From 66-474 sp035277545 (GTDB lineage: Bacteria; Pseudomonadota; Gammaproteobacteria; Xanthomonadales; Rhodanobacteraceae): a DNA stretch of 17,893 nt. The stretch lies in assembly GCA_035277545.1 (NCBI GenBank), contig DATEKI010000290.1:1-17893 (forward strand), given 5' to 3'. The notes beneath the pieces are model-generated. The model did no database searches, had not been told where the DNA came from, and saw only the letters and a program-made list of their open reading frames with translations. Shown here in pieces: positions 1 through 6,875 of this stretch; positions within the stretch are counted from its first letter, which is position 1; each line of letters starts with the position of its first letter. A program made the position numbers and the translations under genes.

Positions 1-512
1 GCGCCGGCAGCCTTGGGAAACAGGACCCGGCCAATCAATCCAGGCGCACGCGGATGCTGCAGGCGTTCGATGGCCCCGCCATTGAACACGTTCTCCAATT
101 GCGGATACCAGGCGGGGCCGAGAAAGGCAAATGGCGCGATCAATGCGCCGGCGCTGACGCCGGTCACGATCTGGAACGGGGGCAGCGCGTGCGCCTTGTC
201 CAGCCCCACCAATGCACCCGCGCCGAAAGCGCCACCGGCGCCGCCGCCCGACAGGACCAGGATGTTGAGTGGATCTTCGCCCGTCGCCTTGTGCAAGCCG
301 CGCAAAAGGCTCGGCATCTCGCTCGCGAATCGATCCCGATCAACGGTGAGCAGCCGGATATCGGGGGCAAAACCTTCCGGTACCGCGCTGTTGATCAGCT
401 CCGGTGGCAGTGGTTTGCGCGGCGTCAGCGCGCAACCGCTCAACGCGGTGGCGCAGAGCAGCAGGGCCAACCCGCACCACGGTGACAACGTCTTTGTGGG
501 ATACGCGAGCAT
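1..512 (-). CDS. Patatin-like phospholipase lipoprotein (3' end beyond window)
   Basis: The frame is open to the left edge, so only the N-terminal ~170 residues are visible. From the ATG at 512 the protein starts with a hydrophobic stretch ending in a lipobox (A-L-S-G-C, lipid-bearing Cys at residue 27), which predicts an exported lipoprotein. It then shows the patatin oxyanion-hole glycine motif (SGGGAGGAFGAGAL) and the nucleophile elbow GVSAG. These are known features of patatin/RssA-family serine acyl hydrolases with a Ser-Asp dyad; the Asp would lie outside the window. Neither start has a good Shine-Dalgarno. An in-frame ATG at 545 (MASHPAASSRRM...) has AAAGG only 3 nt ahead and would give an unusually long signal peptide, so 512 is preferred. 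The substrate (phospholipid or other ester) is unknown. Confidence 0.8.
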   Translation of the reverse strand, partial: MLAYPTKTLSPWCGLALLLCATALSGCALTPRKPLPPELINSAVPEGFAPDIRLLTVDRDRFASEMPSLLRGLHKATGEDPLNILVLSGGGAGGAFGAGALVGLDKAHALPPFQIVTGVSAGALIAPFAFLGPAWYPQLENVFNGGAIERLQHPRAPGLIGRVLFPKAAG

Positions 513-596
513 TCGACGTGACGATGCTGCAGGGTGGGAAGCCATCAACCTTTGCGAATTGCACTTCGGTAAACCATTTCGCCCTTCATCGCAAAA

Positions 597-716
597 TCCA
601 CCTTGGGCGGCGACCCGGATATCGGCGATGGATCCGTTCTCCAGCAGAATCCCGGTCGCGCCAATCAAGGCATCGGGGACGCCGTCGACCACCCGACCGC
701 ACTCCGGCACCGCCAC
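597..716 (-). pseudogene. Possible relic of an amidohydrolase N-terminus
   Basis: The spacer between the TRIC gene and the lipoprotein contains a 40-codon open stretch reading ...GRVVDGVPDALIGATGILL then ENGSIADIRV. This resembles the N-terminal beta-sandwich of metal-dependent amidohydrolases (pattern 'xxliDGtg...a.iLvenGrI..i'). No metal-binding HxH motif or catalytic barrel follows. After GG the reading becomes nondescript and continues in frame into the lipoprotein gene. There is no good start signal. I infer a 5' remnant of a deleted gene. Chance resemblance in GC-rich DNA is the alternative. Confidence 0.35.
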
Positions 717-723
717 GTGTGCA

Positions 724-1395
724 TCAGACCTTCCTTTCACCATCCTTGCCCTCCGCGTTACGGCCTCTCCCATCGCCGTCCGCAGAGAGCCGCGCGATCG
801 GCAGATGCCAGCTGTGCTGGATCGCCATGTAACGCAATGCGAAGCACGCCACCATGCCCACGATCGCGGGCGCGATGGGGTGCAAGTGAAGGACGTGGCC
901 GGCCGAGACGATTGCGGCGCACGCGAGCGCCGCGAGTGCGTACAGGTCCGAGCGCAGGACCACGGGAATTTCATTTGCCAGCACGTCGCGAACCATCCCG
1001 CCGCCGATGCCCGTCAGCATGCCGAGCAGCGCGGCCATCACGGGGTTGAGTCCGTAACCAAGCGCCTTTTCGGTGCCGGCCACGGCAAAAAACGCGAGGC
1101 CCACCGCATCCGACCATTGCACGGGATGGTTGAGCCTGGCGATGAGCGGGTAGCGGAAGAACACGATCAATCCCGCGAGCACCGACACGCCGAGATAGAT
1201 CCAATTCGATACCGCCGCCGGGGGCACGGCACCGATCAGCAAGTCGCGGGTGATTCCGCCGGCATTGCCCGCTGCAAAGGCGAGGACCAGCACGCCGAAA
1301 ACGTCCATCCGGCGGCGGGCCGCCGTGGTTGCGCCGCTGATCGCAAACACGAACGTGCCGCCGAGATCCAGTACGTGCGTCAACAGTTGGTGCAT
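724..1395 (-). CDS. TRIC/UPF0126 family membrane protein (YicG-like)
   Basis: The 223-residue protein has about seven hydrophobic segments and two copies of the family's glycine-rich repeat, AFAAGNAGGITRDLLIG near residue 40 and GMLTGIGGGMVRDVL near residue 125. This double pattern is diagnostic of the UPF0126/TRIC family. Some prokaryotic TRIC members form trimeric potassium-conducting channels; whether this one does is inferred from the family only. Length is normal, apart from a polar C-terminal tail rich in Arg, Gly and Glu. The ATG at 1395 follows a strong GAGGAGG Shine-Dalgarno (8 nt spacing). A TAGACT box lies about 25 nt upstream. It is 43 nt downstream of the M20 amidohydrolase gene on the same strand, so read-through is possible. 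Confidence 0.88.
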   Translation of the reverse strand: MHQLLTHVLDLGGTFVFAISGATTAARRRMDVFGVLVLAFAAGNAGGITRDLLIGAVPPAAVSNWIYLGVSVLAGLIVFFRYPLIARLNHPVQWSDAVGLAFFAVAGTEKALGYGLNPVMAALLGMLTGIGGGMVRDVLANEIPVVLRSDLYALAALACAAIVSAGHVLHLHPIAPAIVGMVACFALRYMAIQHSWHLPIARLSADGDGRGRNAEGKDGERKV

Positions 1396-1419
1396 GGCTC
1401 GCGCCTCCTCATGGCGGGG

Positions 1420-1425
1420 AGTCTA
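1420..1425 (-). promoter_or_regulatory. Candidate -10 box (TAGACT) for the TRIC gene
   Basis: On the minus strand this reads GTAGACTCCCCG and lies in the 43-nt spacer before the TRIC gene. The same 12 bases occur upstream of the osmC-like gene. A start site about 7 nt downstream would leave a short leader containing the Shine-Dalgarno. No convincing -35 hexamer is visible at 16-18 nt, so the call is tentative. Confidence 0.3.
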
Positions 1426-1438
1426 CACAGCGTGTCGA

Positions 1439-2722
1439 TCAGGCACGATCCTTCGCGTGCGACAACCATGCGCATGATGCAACGACCAGCGTCTCGACCC
1501 CGGTTTCGAGCGTCGGGTGCAGCACCGGCAGGAAGCGCGGGTTGTGGTTGGTTGGCAGGTCGTTGAGCTTGTTCGCCGCCTTGGCCTTCGCGTACACGTC
1601 GGGATCGGTGCCGCCGACGAACCAGAACACCGAAGGCACGCCCCACTCGGAACCGAACGAGCCGAAATCCTCGCTGGCCGACGCCGGCCCGGTTTGCCGG
1701 ATGCGGTCGGCCGGGAAGTGATTGCGGAATGCATCGACGACACGCTGGGTCGCCGCTGCGTCATTCGTTGCCAGCGGATAGCGGTCGAGAGGCGTGATCT
1801 CCGGTGGCTTGGGCGCACCCGACGCCGCGGCCTCGGCGTTGACGATGCGCGTGATCGCGGCCAGTACGCGCTTGCGCACGCCTTCGTCGAAGGTGCGCAC
1901 GTTGAGCTTGATGATGGCCTCGTCGGGAATGACGTTTTCCTTGGTGCCGGCCTGCAACGCGCCGACGGTGACCACCGCGGATTCGGCGGCGGCGATCTCG
2001 CGCGAGACGATGGTCTGCAGCCGCAGCACCACGGATGCCGCCATCACCACCGGATCGATGCTGGCCTGCGGCATCGAACCGTGCGCGCCGCGCCCGAACA
2101 GGCGGATCTGGAAGCTGTCGGCCGCCGAGGTGATGGCGCCGGTGCGCCCGGCGACCATCCCGGCGGGCCCGACCATCACGTGCTGGCCGAGGATCACGTC
2201 GGGCTTGGGGAAACGCCTGAACAAGCCGTCGTCGATCATGGCCTGTGCACCCGCAGCGGTTTCTTCGGCCGGCTGGAACACCGCCATCAGCGTGCCGTGC
2301 CACGCGTCGCGCGCCTGCGCCAGCAGGTTCGTCGCACCCGCGAGCCAGGTGACGTGCATGTCGTGGCCGCAGGCGTGCATCACCGGCACGCTCGCGCCAT
2401 CGGCATCGGTCGCCGTGACCTTGCTGGCGTAAGCCACGCCGGTCGCTTCCTCGACCGGCAGCGCATCCATGTCGGCGCGCAGCATTACGGTGGGGCCGTC
2501 GCCGTTCTTCAACAGTCCGACCACGCCGGTCTTGCCGACGCCGGTGGTGACTTCATAGCCGGCCGCACGCAGCCGGTCCGCCGCAAGCCCCGCGGTGCGC
2601 GTTTCCTGCATCGACAATTCCGGGTGTGCATGGATGTCCTTGTACAGCGATTCCAGATCCGGCAGCACGCCAGGCACCTTGGTCAGCACGGAATCCGACG
2701 GGTCGGCCTGCTTCGCGTTCAT
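1439..2722 (-). CDS. M20D family amidohydrolase/metallopeptidase
   Basis: The 427-residue protein belongs to the M20 subfamily D amidohydrolases (hippurate hydrolase, IAA-amino acid hydrolase, N-acyl amino acid deacylases). These cleave N-acyl amino acids or related amides at a two-metal centre. Visible motifs are HAHPELS (31-37), RADMDALPV (82-90), the metal-binding HACGHDMH (116-123), QPAEE (150-154) with the catalytic Glu, the GQHV histidine, the dimerisation-domain GRGAHGSMP, and a C-terminal NHNPRF. All expected catalytic and metal residues appear present. There is no signal peptide, so it should be cytoplasmic. The ATG at 2722 follows GTGAGGAGA. It lies 81 nt downstream of the OsmC gene on the same strand. 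The physiological substrate cannot be told from sequence. Confidence 0.93.
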   Translation of the reverse strand: MNAKQADPSDSVLTKVPGVLPDLESLYKDIHAHPELSMQETRTAGLAADRLRAAGYEVTTGVGKTGVVGLLKNGDGPTVMLRADMDALPVEEATGVAYASKVTATDADGASVPVMHACGHDMHVTWLAGATNLLAQARDAWHGTLMAVFQPAEETAAGAQAMIDDGLFRRFPKPDVILGQHVMVGPAGMVAGRTGAITSAADSFQIRLFGRGAHGSMPQASIDPVVMAASVVLRLQTIVSREIAAAESAVVTVGALQAGTKENVIPDEAIIKLNVRTFDEGVRKRVLAAITRIVNAEAAASGAPKPPEITPLDRYPLATNDAAATQRVVDAFRNHFPADRIRQTGPASASEDFGSFGSEWGVPSVFWFVGGTDPDVYAKAKAANKLNDLPTNHNPRFLPVLHPTLETGVETLVVASCAWLSHAKDRA

Positions 2723-2803
2723 GGATGTCTCCTCACGGCATGTTGAACATCGCCATTGGTGCCGGATTGCGCGGCAGCACGCACCGGTCGCGTGGCACCG
2801 GAC

Positions 2804-3217
2804 TCACGCCAGCGTTTCGATCTCGATTTCCGTGCGCGTCATCAGCTTGTGGATCGGGCAGGCACCGGCCGCGCGCGCCAGCGCTGCGCGATCTTCATCG
2901 CTCAGCGGCCCGTGGAATTGCATCCGCACACGCAGGCGGTACTTGCCCTTGCGTTCCTCGCTGTCGTCGCGTTCCACGTGCGACTCCACGCGTTCTAGGG
3001 GGATGTCGTGGCGCTTGGCGTACCAGGTCGCGGTTTGCGCCTTGCAGGCGGCCAGTGCCGCATCGAAGTAGTCGTGCGGGCTGGGCGCGGAATCGCTGCC
3101 GCCCGATTCCGGCCCCACGTCCGAGCGGAAGGTATGCGTCCGGATGCGCAGCACCTGCGGATAGTCACCCGCGCGTTCGGTGCCGCAATCCACGACGTTG
3201 GGTGTCATTTCGCTCAC
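2804..3217 (-). CDS. OsmC family peroxiredoxin
   Basis: The 137-residue protein of the OsmC/Ohr superfamily reduces hydroperoxides with two active-site cysteines in the cytoplasm. They are seen as C58 in the helix motif AALAACKAQT and C120 in ACPIHKLM. The spacing and the CPIHK context fit the OsmC/YhfA branch rather than Ohr. The GTG start at 3217 is chosen because AGGAGGAG precedes it by 6 nt; an ATG three codons in (3208) is the alternative. The frame stays open upstream to an ATG at 3340, but that extension has no Shine-Dalgarno and no family resemblance. The gene is divergent from the peroxiredoxin cluster, which fits a shared stress-response role. Confidence 0.9.
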   Translation of the reverse strand: MSEMTPNVVDCGTERAGDYPQVLRIRTHTFRSDVGPESGGSDSAPSPHDYFDAALAACKAQTATWYAKRHDIPLERVESHVERDDSEERKGKYRLRVRMQFHGPLSDEDRAALARAAGACPIHKLMTRTEIEIETLA

Positions 3218-3284
3218 GGTGTTCTCCTCCTGCCATGGGATGCCCGGCCAGCACGAGTCGGTACCCGGGCGGCGCAAAACGGGG

Positions 3285-3290
3285 AGTCTA
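3285..3290 (-). promoter_or_regulatory. Candidate -10 box (TAGACT) for the osmC-like gene
   Basis: The minus strand reads GTAGACTCCCCG, identical over 12 bases to the box upstream of the TRIC gene. A start site just downstream would give a leader of about 60 nt before the GTG. The -35 region is not recognisable at the standard distance. Confidence 0.3.
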
Positions 3291-3434
3291 CGCTTTTGCG
3301 TGTTGACGCAGGGATGAAGGACGGATTTGACGCCGTACACACCTTGCTTACATTTGCTCCGGTGTCATCAGGGCTTGAATGAAGAGCGGGCTTGTCGCTC
3401 TATACGCAGGGATCACATTCGCTTTGCTGTAATC

Positions 3435-3463
3435 GGAACTTGCCGCCCGGTTCACGGTATACA
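3435..3463 (+). promoter_or_regulatory. Candidate promoter for the peroxiredoxin-Dps cluster
   Basis: GGAACTT at 3435-3441 is followed 16 nt later by TATACA at 3458-3463. TATACA is a fair -10 hexamer. GGAACTT matches the -35 element of RpoE-like ECF sigma factors better than it matches TTGACA, although the -10 is not of the RpoE type. A start near 3470 would leave a leader of about 35 nt before the GTG at 3505. It was found by eye. Confidence 0.25.
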
Positions 3464-3504
3464 TTGGTCGCATCGCGCAGGGCACTTTGATCGGGAGATT
3501 GGTC

Positions 3505-3996
3505 GTGGCCATCCTGTCCGCCGGCAAAGCCGCTCCCGACTTCACCCTGCATTCGACGCCCGACCAGACCGTCTCGTTGTCGGAGTTTCGCGGCCGCTTC
3601 GTGATCCTTGCGTTCTATCCTGCCGACTGGAGCCCGGTCTGCGGCGACGAACTCGCGCTGTTCAACGAGTTGCTCGAAGAGTTCGGCAAATACGACGCGC
3701 AACTGCTCGCGATCTCGGTGGATGGCGCGTGGAGCCACGCCGCGTTCTCGCGCGATCGCAAATGCCACTTCCCGCTGCTGTCGGATTTCGAGCCGAAAGG
3801 CGCGGTGGCGCGTGCGTACGGCGTGTACGACGAGAAGGATGGCGTGGCCGGGCGTGCGTTGTTCGTGATCGATCGCGCCGGCGTGATCCGCTGGAGCTAC
3901 CTGTCGCCGATGGGTGTCAATCCCGGCGCGGACGGCATCCTCAAGGCGCTCGAATCGATCAAGCCGGGAGCATCGGCTGGTGGCAAGTCGCCATGA
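3505..3996 (+). CDS. Peroxiredoxin, AhpC/TSA family (AhpE/1-Cys-like)
   Basis: This 163-residue thioredoxin-fold peroxidase reduces H2O2, organic peroxides or peroxynitrite. The peroxidatic cysteine is C46 in YPADWSPVCGDEL, which replaces the classical F-T-F-V-C-P motif and resembles AhpE-type enzymes. The only other cysteine, C87 (RKCHFPLLSDF), is not in the C-terminal 2-Cys resolving position. An external thiol or an atypical disulfide is therefore likely. The N-terminal APDF(T)L and central KGAVARAYGVYDEKDGVAGRALFVID match the family. The GTG at 3505 is preferred because GGGAG lies 7 nt upstream; TTG at 3487 would add six residues without a Shine-Dalgarno. The stop overlaps the next start (ATGA), implying translational coupling to the DsbA-like protein. 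Confidence 0.92.
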   Translation: MAILSAGKAAPDFTLHSTPDQTVSLSEFRGRFVILAFYPADWSPVCGDELALFNELLEEFGKYDAQLLAISVDGAWSHAAFSRDRKCHFPLLSDFEPKGAVARAYGVYDEKDGVAGRALFVIDRAGVIRWSYLSPMGVNPGADGILKALESIKPGASAGGKSP

Positions 3997-4541
3997 ACGA
4001 CCGTCAAGCCCCCGACCTGGTGGTTCCCGTTTCCACCGCCGACCACATCCAGGGCCGCGCGGACGCCCCGGTGACGCTGGTGGAATACGGCGACTACCAG
4101 TGTCCTGCCTGCGGCATGGCCTATCCGGAACTGAAGCGCATCCAGCGTCAATTCGGATCGGATCTTCGTTTCGTGTTCCGCAATTTCCCGCTGGGCGAAG
4201 CGCACCCGCTGGCGCGTCCGGCGGCCGAGGTGGCCGAGGCCGCGGCATTGCAGCGCCAGTTCTGGCCGATGCACGACTGGCTCTACGAGAACCAGGAAGA
4301 ATGGAGTGCCTACGGCGCCGAAGGACTGGAAGCGGGGTTGCGCGCCGTCGGGATCGACGAGGCCGCCGCGGCGCGCGCGATCCTCAAACCGGACATCGAC
4401 CAGCGCATCCGTGCCGATTTCATGGGTGGCGTGCGCAGCGGCGTGAACGGCACCCCTGGGTTCTTCCTGAACGGTTATCGCCATGACGGCGACTTCCGGT
4501 CACTGGCAAGCCTGATTGCCCGGCTCGTCGAGCGGGCCTGA
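3993..4541 (+). CDS. Cytoplasmic DsbA-like thioredoxin-fold protein
   Basis: This 182-residue protein of the DsbA/Thioredoxin_4 type has the redox motif C37-P-A-C40 in EYGDYQCPACGMAYPEL and the cis-proline loop at P155 (NGTPGFFLNG). A helical insertion (about 65-150) lies between the two thioredoxin-fold halves, as in DsbA and in the thioredoxin domains fused to some NhaA antiporters. There is no signal peptide, so it should act in the cytoplasm, where it would more likely reduce disulfides or detoxify than fold proteins. Its start codon overlaps the peroxiredoxin stop by 4 nt. I infer, without proof, that it may recycle that peroxiredoxin, which seems to lack a normal resolving cysteine. Confidence 0.9.
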   Translation: MNDRQAPDLVVPVSTADHIQGRADAPVTLVEYGDYQCPACGMAYPELKRIQRQFGSDLRFVFRNFPLGEAHPLARPAAEVAEAAALQRQFWPMHDWLYENQEEWSAYGAEGLEAGLRAVGIDEAAAARAILKPDIDQRIRADFMGGVRSGVNGTPGFFLNGYRHDGDFRSLASLIARLVERA

Positions 4542-4580
4542 GCGCACGGCATCCACACGGGGTTTCCCGGGAGATTCGCC

Positions 4581-5132
4581 ATGAAAGATGCATCCTCCAA
4601 ATCCGAGGCGACGTCCCTCAAGCGCCGGCAACTGGCGGCGTTGACCACGCCCACCGACCTTGGCGCAAAAGCCACGCGTGACATCGCGGGCGCGATGAAC
4701 GCGATCCTCGCGGATGTGTTCGCGTTGTATCTCAAGACCAAAAACTTCCACTGGCACATGAGCGGTCCGCACTTTCGCGATTACCACTTGTTGCTGGACG
4801 AGCAGGGTGGCCAGTTGTACGCGATGACCGATCCGATCGCCGAACGCGTGCGCAAGCTGGGCGGCACGACGCTGCGCTCGATTGGCCACATCGCGCGCCT
4901 GCAGCGGATCGACGACAACGACGCCGAGTACGTCGAGCCGGAGGACATGCTGGCCGAATTGCGCGAGGACAACGCCGCATTGGTCCATCGTCTGCGCGAA
5001 GCGCACAACGTCTGCGACGCACGCCACGATGTCGCCACCGCCAGCCTGATCGAGGAATGGATCGACGAAGGTGAACGGCGGGTGTGGTTCCTGTTCGAGG
5101 CCAGCCGTCGCGCGGATTCCACCGGCCGCTGA
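4581..5132 (+). CDS. dps: Dps-family ferritin-like DNA-protection protein
   Basis: This 183-residue protein is predicted to form the dodecameric Dps cage that oxidises Fe(II) with H2O2 and stores the iron, limiting Fenton damage. All inter-subunit ferroxidase ligands have the E. coli Dps spacing: H57 (FHWH), H69 and D73 (YHLLLDEQ), D84 and E88 (TDPIAERVRKLGG). The N-terminal tail (KDASSKSEATSLKRRQ) is basic, as expected where the tail binds DNA. There are also Arg residues near the C-terminus (ASRRADSTGR). GGGAG precedes the ATG by 8 nt. It lies 39 nt after the DsbA-like gene, making a three-gene peroxide-defence cluster. Regulation by OxyR or a stress sigma factor is typical of the family, but I see no site. 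Confidence 0.93.
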   Translation: MKDASSKSEATSLKRRQLAALTTPTDLGAKATRDIAGAMNAILADVFALYLKTKNFHWHMSGPHFRDYHLLLDEQGGQLYAMTDPIAERVRKLGGTTLRSIGHIARLQRIDDNDAEYVEPEDMLAELREDNAALVHRLREAHNVCDARHDVATASLIEEWIDEGERRVWFLFEASRRADSTGR

Positions 5133-5156
5133 GCATCACGTTTCTCCGAGGCAGTT

Positions 5157-5174
5157 TTCGAACAATTCTTCGAA
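5157..5174. promoter_or_regulatory. Paired TTCGAA sites upstream of the GH79 gene
   Basis: Two palindromic TTCGAA hexamers (5157-5162 and 5169-5174) are separated by 6 nt, giving an inverted and direct repeat with 12-bp periodicity. The second overlaps the GAAGGAG Shine-Dalgarno of the glycosidase gene. This could be an operator or an RNA hairpin hiding the ribosome site; it could also be chance. Confidence 0.28.
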
Positions 5175-5186
5175 GGAGTGAGGAAC

Positions 5187-6800
5187 ATGTATCTGGGTAA
5201 CCTGTCGGTCGCGCCGGGACTCTTCGCAATGGCCATGCTGGCTGCACCCGTCATGCCTGCGCACGCGGCCAGCGCCAATACCCTGGCCATCACACCCGGC
5301 AAGCTGCCGCGCATCGCCACCGTCGATCCGCGCTTCCAGTCCTACAACGTCGAAATGGCCGAAGTGGTCGGCGGCACGTTCTGGAAGCCGTACACGCCCG
5401 AAAGCATCGCGGCGATGAAGGCCGAGAAGGCAAGCAATGCCGCCGGCGGCGTCGTGGGTCAGAACAAGACCATGTTCGAGGCGCGCCCGCCCATCAATCT
5501 GGACAACGCGCGCCTGCGCAAGCTGGCTGCGGCGCTTGGACCCGCCTACGTGCGCGTCAGCGGCACCTGGGCGAACTCGGTGTATTTCGCCGACACCGTC
5601 ACGCCACCCAAGACCGCGCCGAAGGGGTTCGAAGGCGTCCTGACCCGGGCCGACTGGAAGAACGTGTTCGCCTTCGCCCGCGCGGCGGATGCCAAGGTGG
5701 TCACCTCGTTCACGATCAGCGCCGGCGTGCGCAACAAGGAAGGCGTCTGGACACCCGTCGAGGCACGCAAGTTCGTCGACTACACGAAGTCCATCGGCGG
5801 CCACATCGCGGCGGCGGAATTCTTCAACGAGCCCGACATGCCGGTGTATGGCGGCGCGCCCAAGGGCTATACGGCGCAGGACTATGCGCGTGACTTCGCG
5901 GTGTTCCGAAAGTTCGCCAGGTCTGACGCACCGGACATGAAAATCGTCGGCCCGGGTTCGGTGGGCGAAGGCGTGCTGATGCCGCAGATGGCTGCCGGCC
6001 AGGGCCTGGCCGACGGGCTGGTCAAGACCACCGACATGCTGTCTGCGAAGCCCAATCCGAAGTTCGACATTTTCTCCTACCACTTCTACGGTGCGGCATC
6101 GATGCGCTGCACGGCAATGGGCGCGCAGACCACCGCCGAAGACGCGCTGTCGGAGCCTTGGCTCGCGCTGGCCGGCAAGAGCTGGGACTTCTACGTGAAG
6201 GGCCTGCGTGACCAGTTCGACCCCGGCAAGCCGGTGTGGATCACGGAAACCGCGGACGCCGCGTGTGGCGGCAATCCGTGGGCGGCGACGTTCCTCGACA
6301 CCTTCCGCTACCTCGACCAGCATGCGCTACTCGCGCAACGGGGCGTGGCGGTGATCTTCCACAACACGCTGGCGTCCAGCGAATACGGCCTGCTCGACGC
6401 CAACACGTTCGAGCCGCGCCCGAATTACTGGGCGGCGTTGCTTTGGAACCGCCTGATGGGCACGACGGTGTTGAACGCCGGTGCCTCGCGCCCCGGCCTG
6501 CACGTGTACGCGCAATGCACGAAGGGCCACCCCGGTGGGGTGACCGTGCTCGCGATCAACAACAGCCGCACGGAGCCATCCACGCTTGACCTGCCCATGG
6601 CATCGCAACGCTACACCCTGAGCGCGGCCAGGCTGGAGGACACGCAAGTGCAACTCAACGGCCACGTGTTGGCCTTGGGGGCCGACAACGCGTTGCCGGC
6701 GTTGGACGGCGAGCCGACCAAGGCGGGCCATGTGTCGCTGGCACCGGCCACCATCAGTTTCTTTGCGATCGAGCGCGCCAGGAATCCGGCCTGCCACTGA
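5187..6800 (+). CDS. Secreted GH79 (heparanase/beta-glucuronidase-like) glycosidase
   Basis: The 537-residue precursor has a Sec signal peptide (MYLGNLSVAPGLFAMAMLAA..., likely cut after AHA near residue 29). The family call rests on the clan-A (beta/alpha)8 layout. The acid/base is E215 in AAEFFNEPDMP and the nucleophile E354 in KPVWITETADAACGG. After the nucleophile comes the GH79-type run FHNTLASSEYGLLDANTF, then RPNYWAALLWNRLMGTTVL. A C-terminal beta domain of about 90 residues follows. GH79 enzymes remove glucuronic acid or 4-O-methylglucuronic acid from glycans and proteoglycans; specificity here is unknown. The ATG at 5187 has GAAGGAG 8 nt upstream; GTG at 5178 overlaps that site and is disfavoured. 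It lies 54 nt after dps and 75 nt before the CMD gene. Confidence 0.85.
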   Translation: MYLGNLSVAPGLFAMAMLAAPVMPAHAASANTLAITPGKLPRIATVDPRFQSYNVEMAEVVGGTFWKPYTPESIAAMKAEKASNAAGGVVGQNKTMFEARPPINLDNARLRKLAAALGPAYVRVSGTWANSVYFADTVTPPKTAPKGFEGVLTRADWKNVFAFARAADAKVVTSFTISAGVRNKEGVWTPVEARKFVDYTKSIGGHIAAAEFFNEPDMPVYGGAPKGYTAQDYARDFAVFRKFARSDAPDMKIVGPGSVGEGVLMPQMAAGQGLADGLVKTTDMLSAKPNPKFDIFSYHFYGAASMRCTAMGAQTTAEDALSEPWLALAGKSWDFYVKGLRDQFDPGKPVWITETADAACGGNPWAATFLDTFRYLDQHALLAQRGVAVIFHNTLASSEYGLLDANTFEPRPNYWAALLWNRLMGTTVLNAGASRPGLHVYAQCTKGHPGGVTVLAINNSRTEPSTLDLPMASQRYTLSAARLEDTQVQLNGHVLALGADNALPALDGEPTKAGHVSLAPATISFFAIERARNPACH

Positions 6801-6875
6801 GGAACCCCTCGCGCGATCGTCGCCACATGGAACGGGCGCAACGGGCTTCACTTCCAACCAACAGGAGCGACGAAC

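Larger units (their letters stand above)
3218..3504. promoter_or_regulatory. Divergent intergenic region, osmC-like / peroxiredoxin
   Basis: This 287-bp spacer holds no convincing gene. It is richer in A/T than its surroundings, especially 3290-3470. It must contain the start signals of two divergent redox-stress genes. A 10-bp direct repeat, ACGCAGGGAT, occurs at 3306-3315 and 3404-3413. A plus-strand TTGAAT (3375-3380) sits 18 nt before TCTATA (3399-3404) and is a weak sigma70-like candidate. I recognise no OxyR, OhrR or Fur operator. Confidence 0.5.

Noticed and set aside
13..1566. 517-codon plus-strand open frame
   Set aside because: It runs antisense to the lipoprotein, TRIC and M20 genes, is rich in Arg/Ala/His/Gly, shows no family motif and has no ribosome site. 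It is a GC-rich shadow.
1517..2746. 409-codon plus-strand open frame
   Set aside because: Exact antisense shadow of the M20 amidohydrolase, whose catalytic motifs are all intact.
2758..2799. Possible terminator between the osmC-like and M20 genes (GGTGCC...GGCACC)
   Set aside because: Arms are only 6 nt, the loop is about 30 nt and no T-run follows on either strand.
3327..3992. Long N-terminal extension of the DsbA-like protein
   Set aside because: The frame is open upstream through the peroxiredoxin gene, but that part is a shadow. The ATGA overlap at 3993 gives a protein of normal family length.
5136..6323. 395-codon minus-strand open frame
   Set aside because: Antisense to the GH79 gene; composition (Arg, His, Gly, Asp) is typical of reverse-strand shadows and there is no motif.
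6801..6875. Spacer between the GH79 and AhpD-like genes examined for a promoter or terminator
   Set aside because: No hairpin with T-tract and no convincing -35/-10 pair was seen; only the AGGAG ribosome site is supported.
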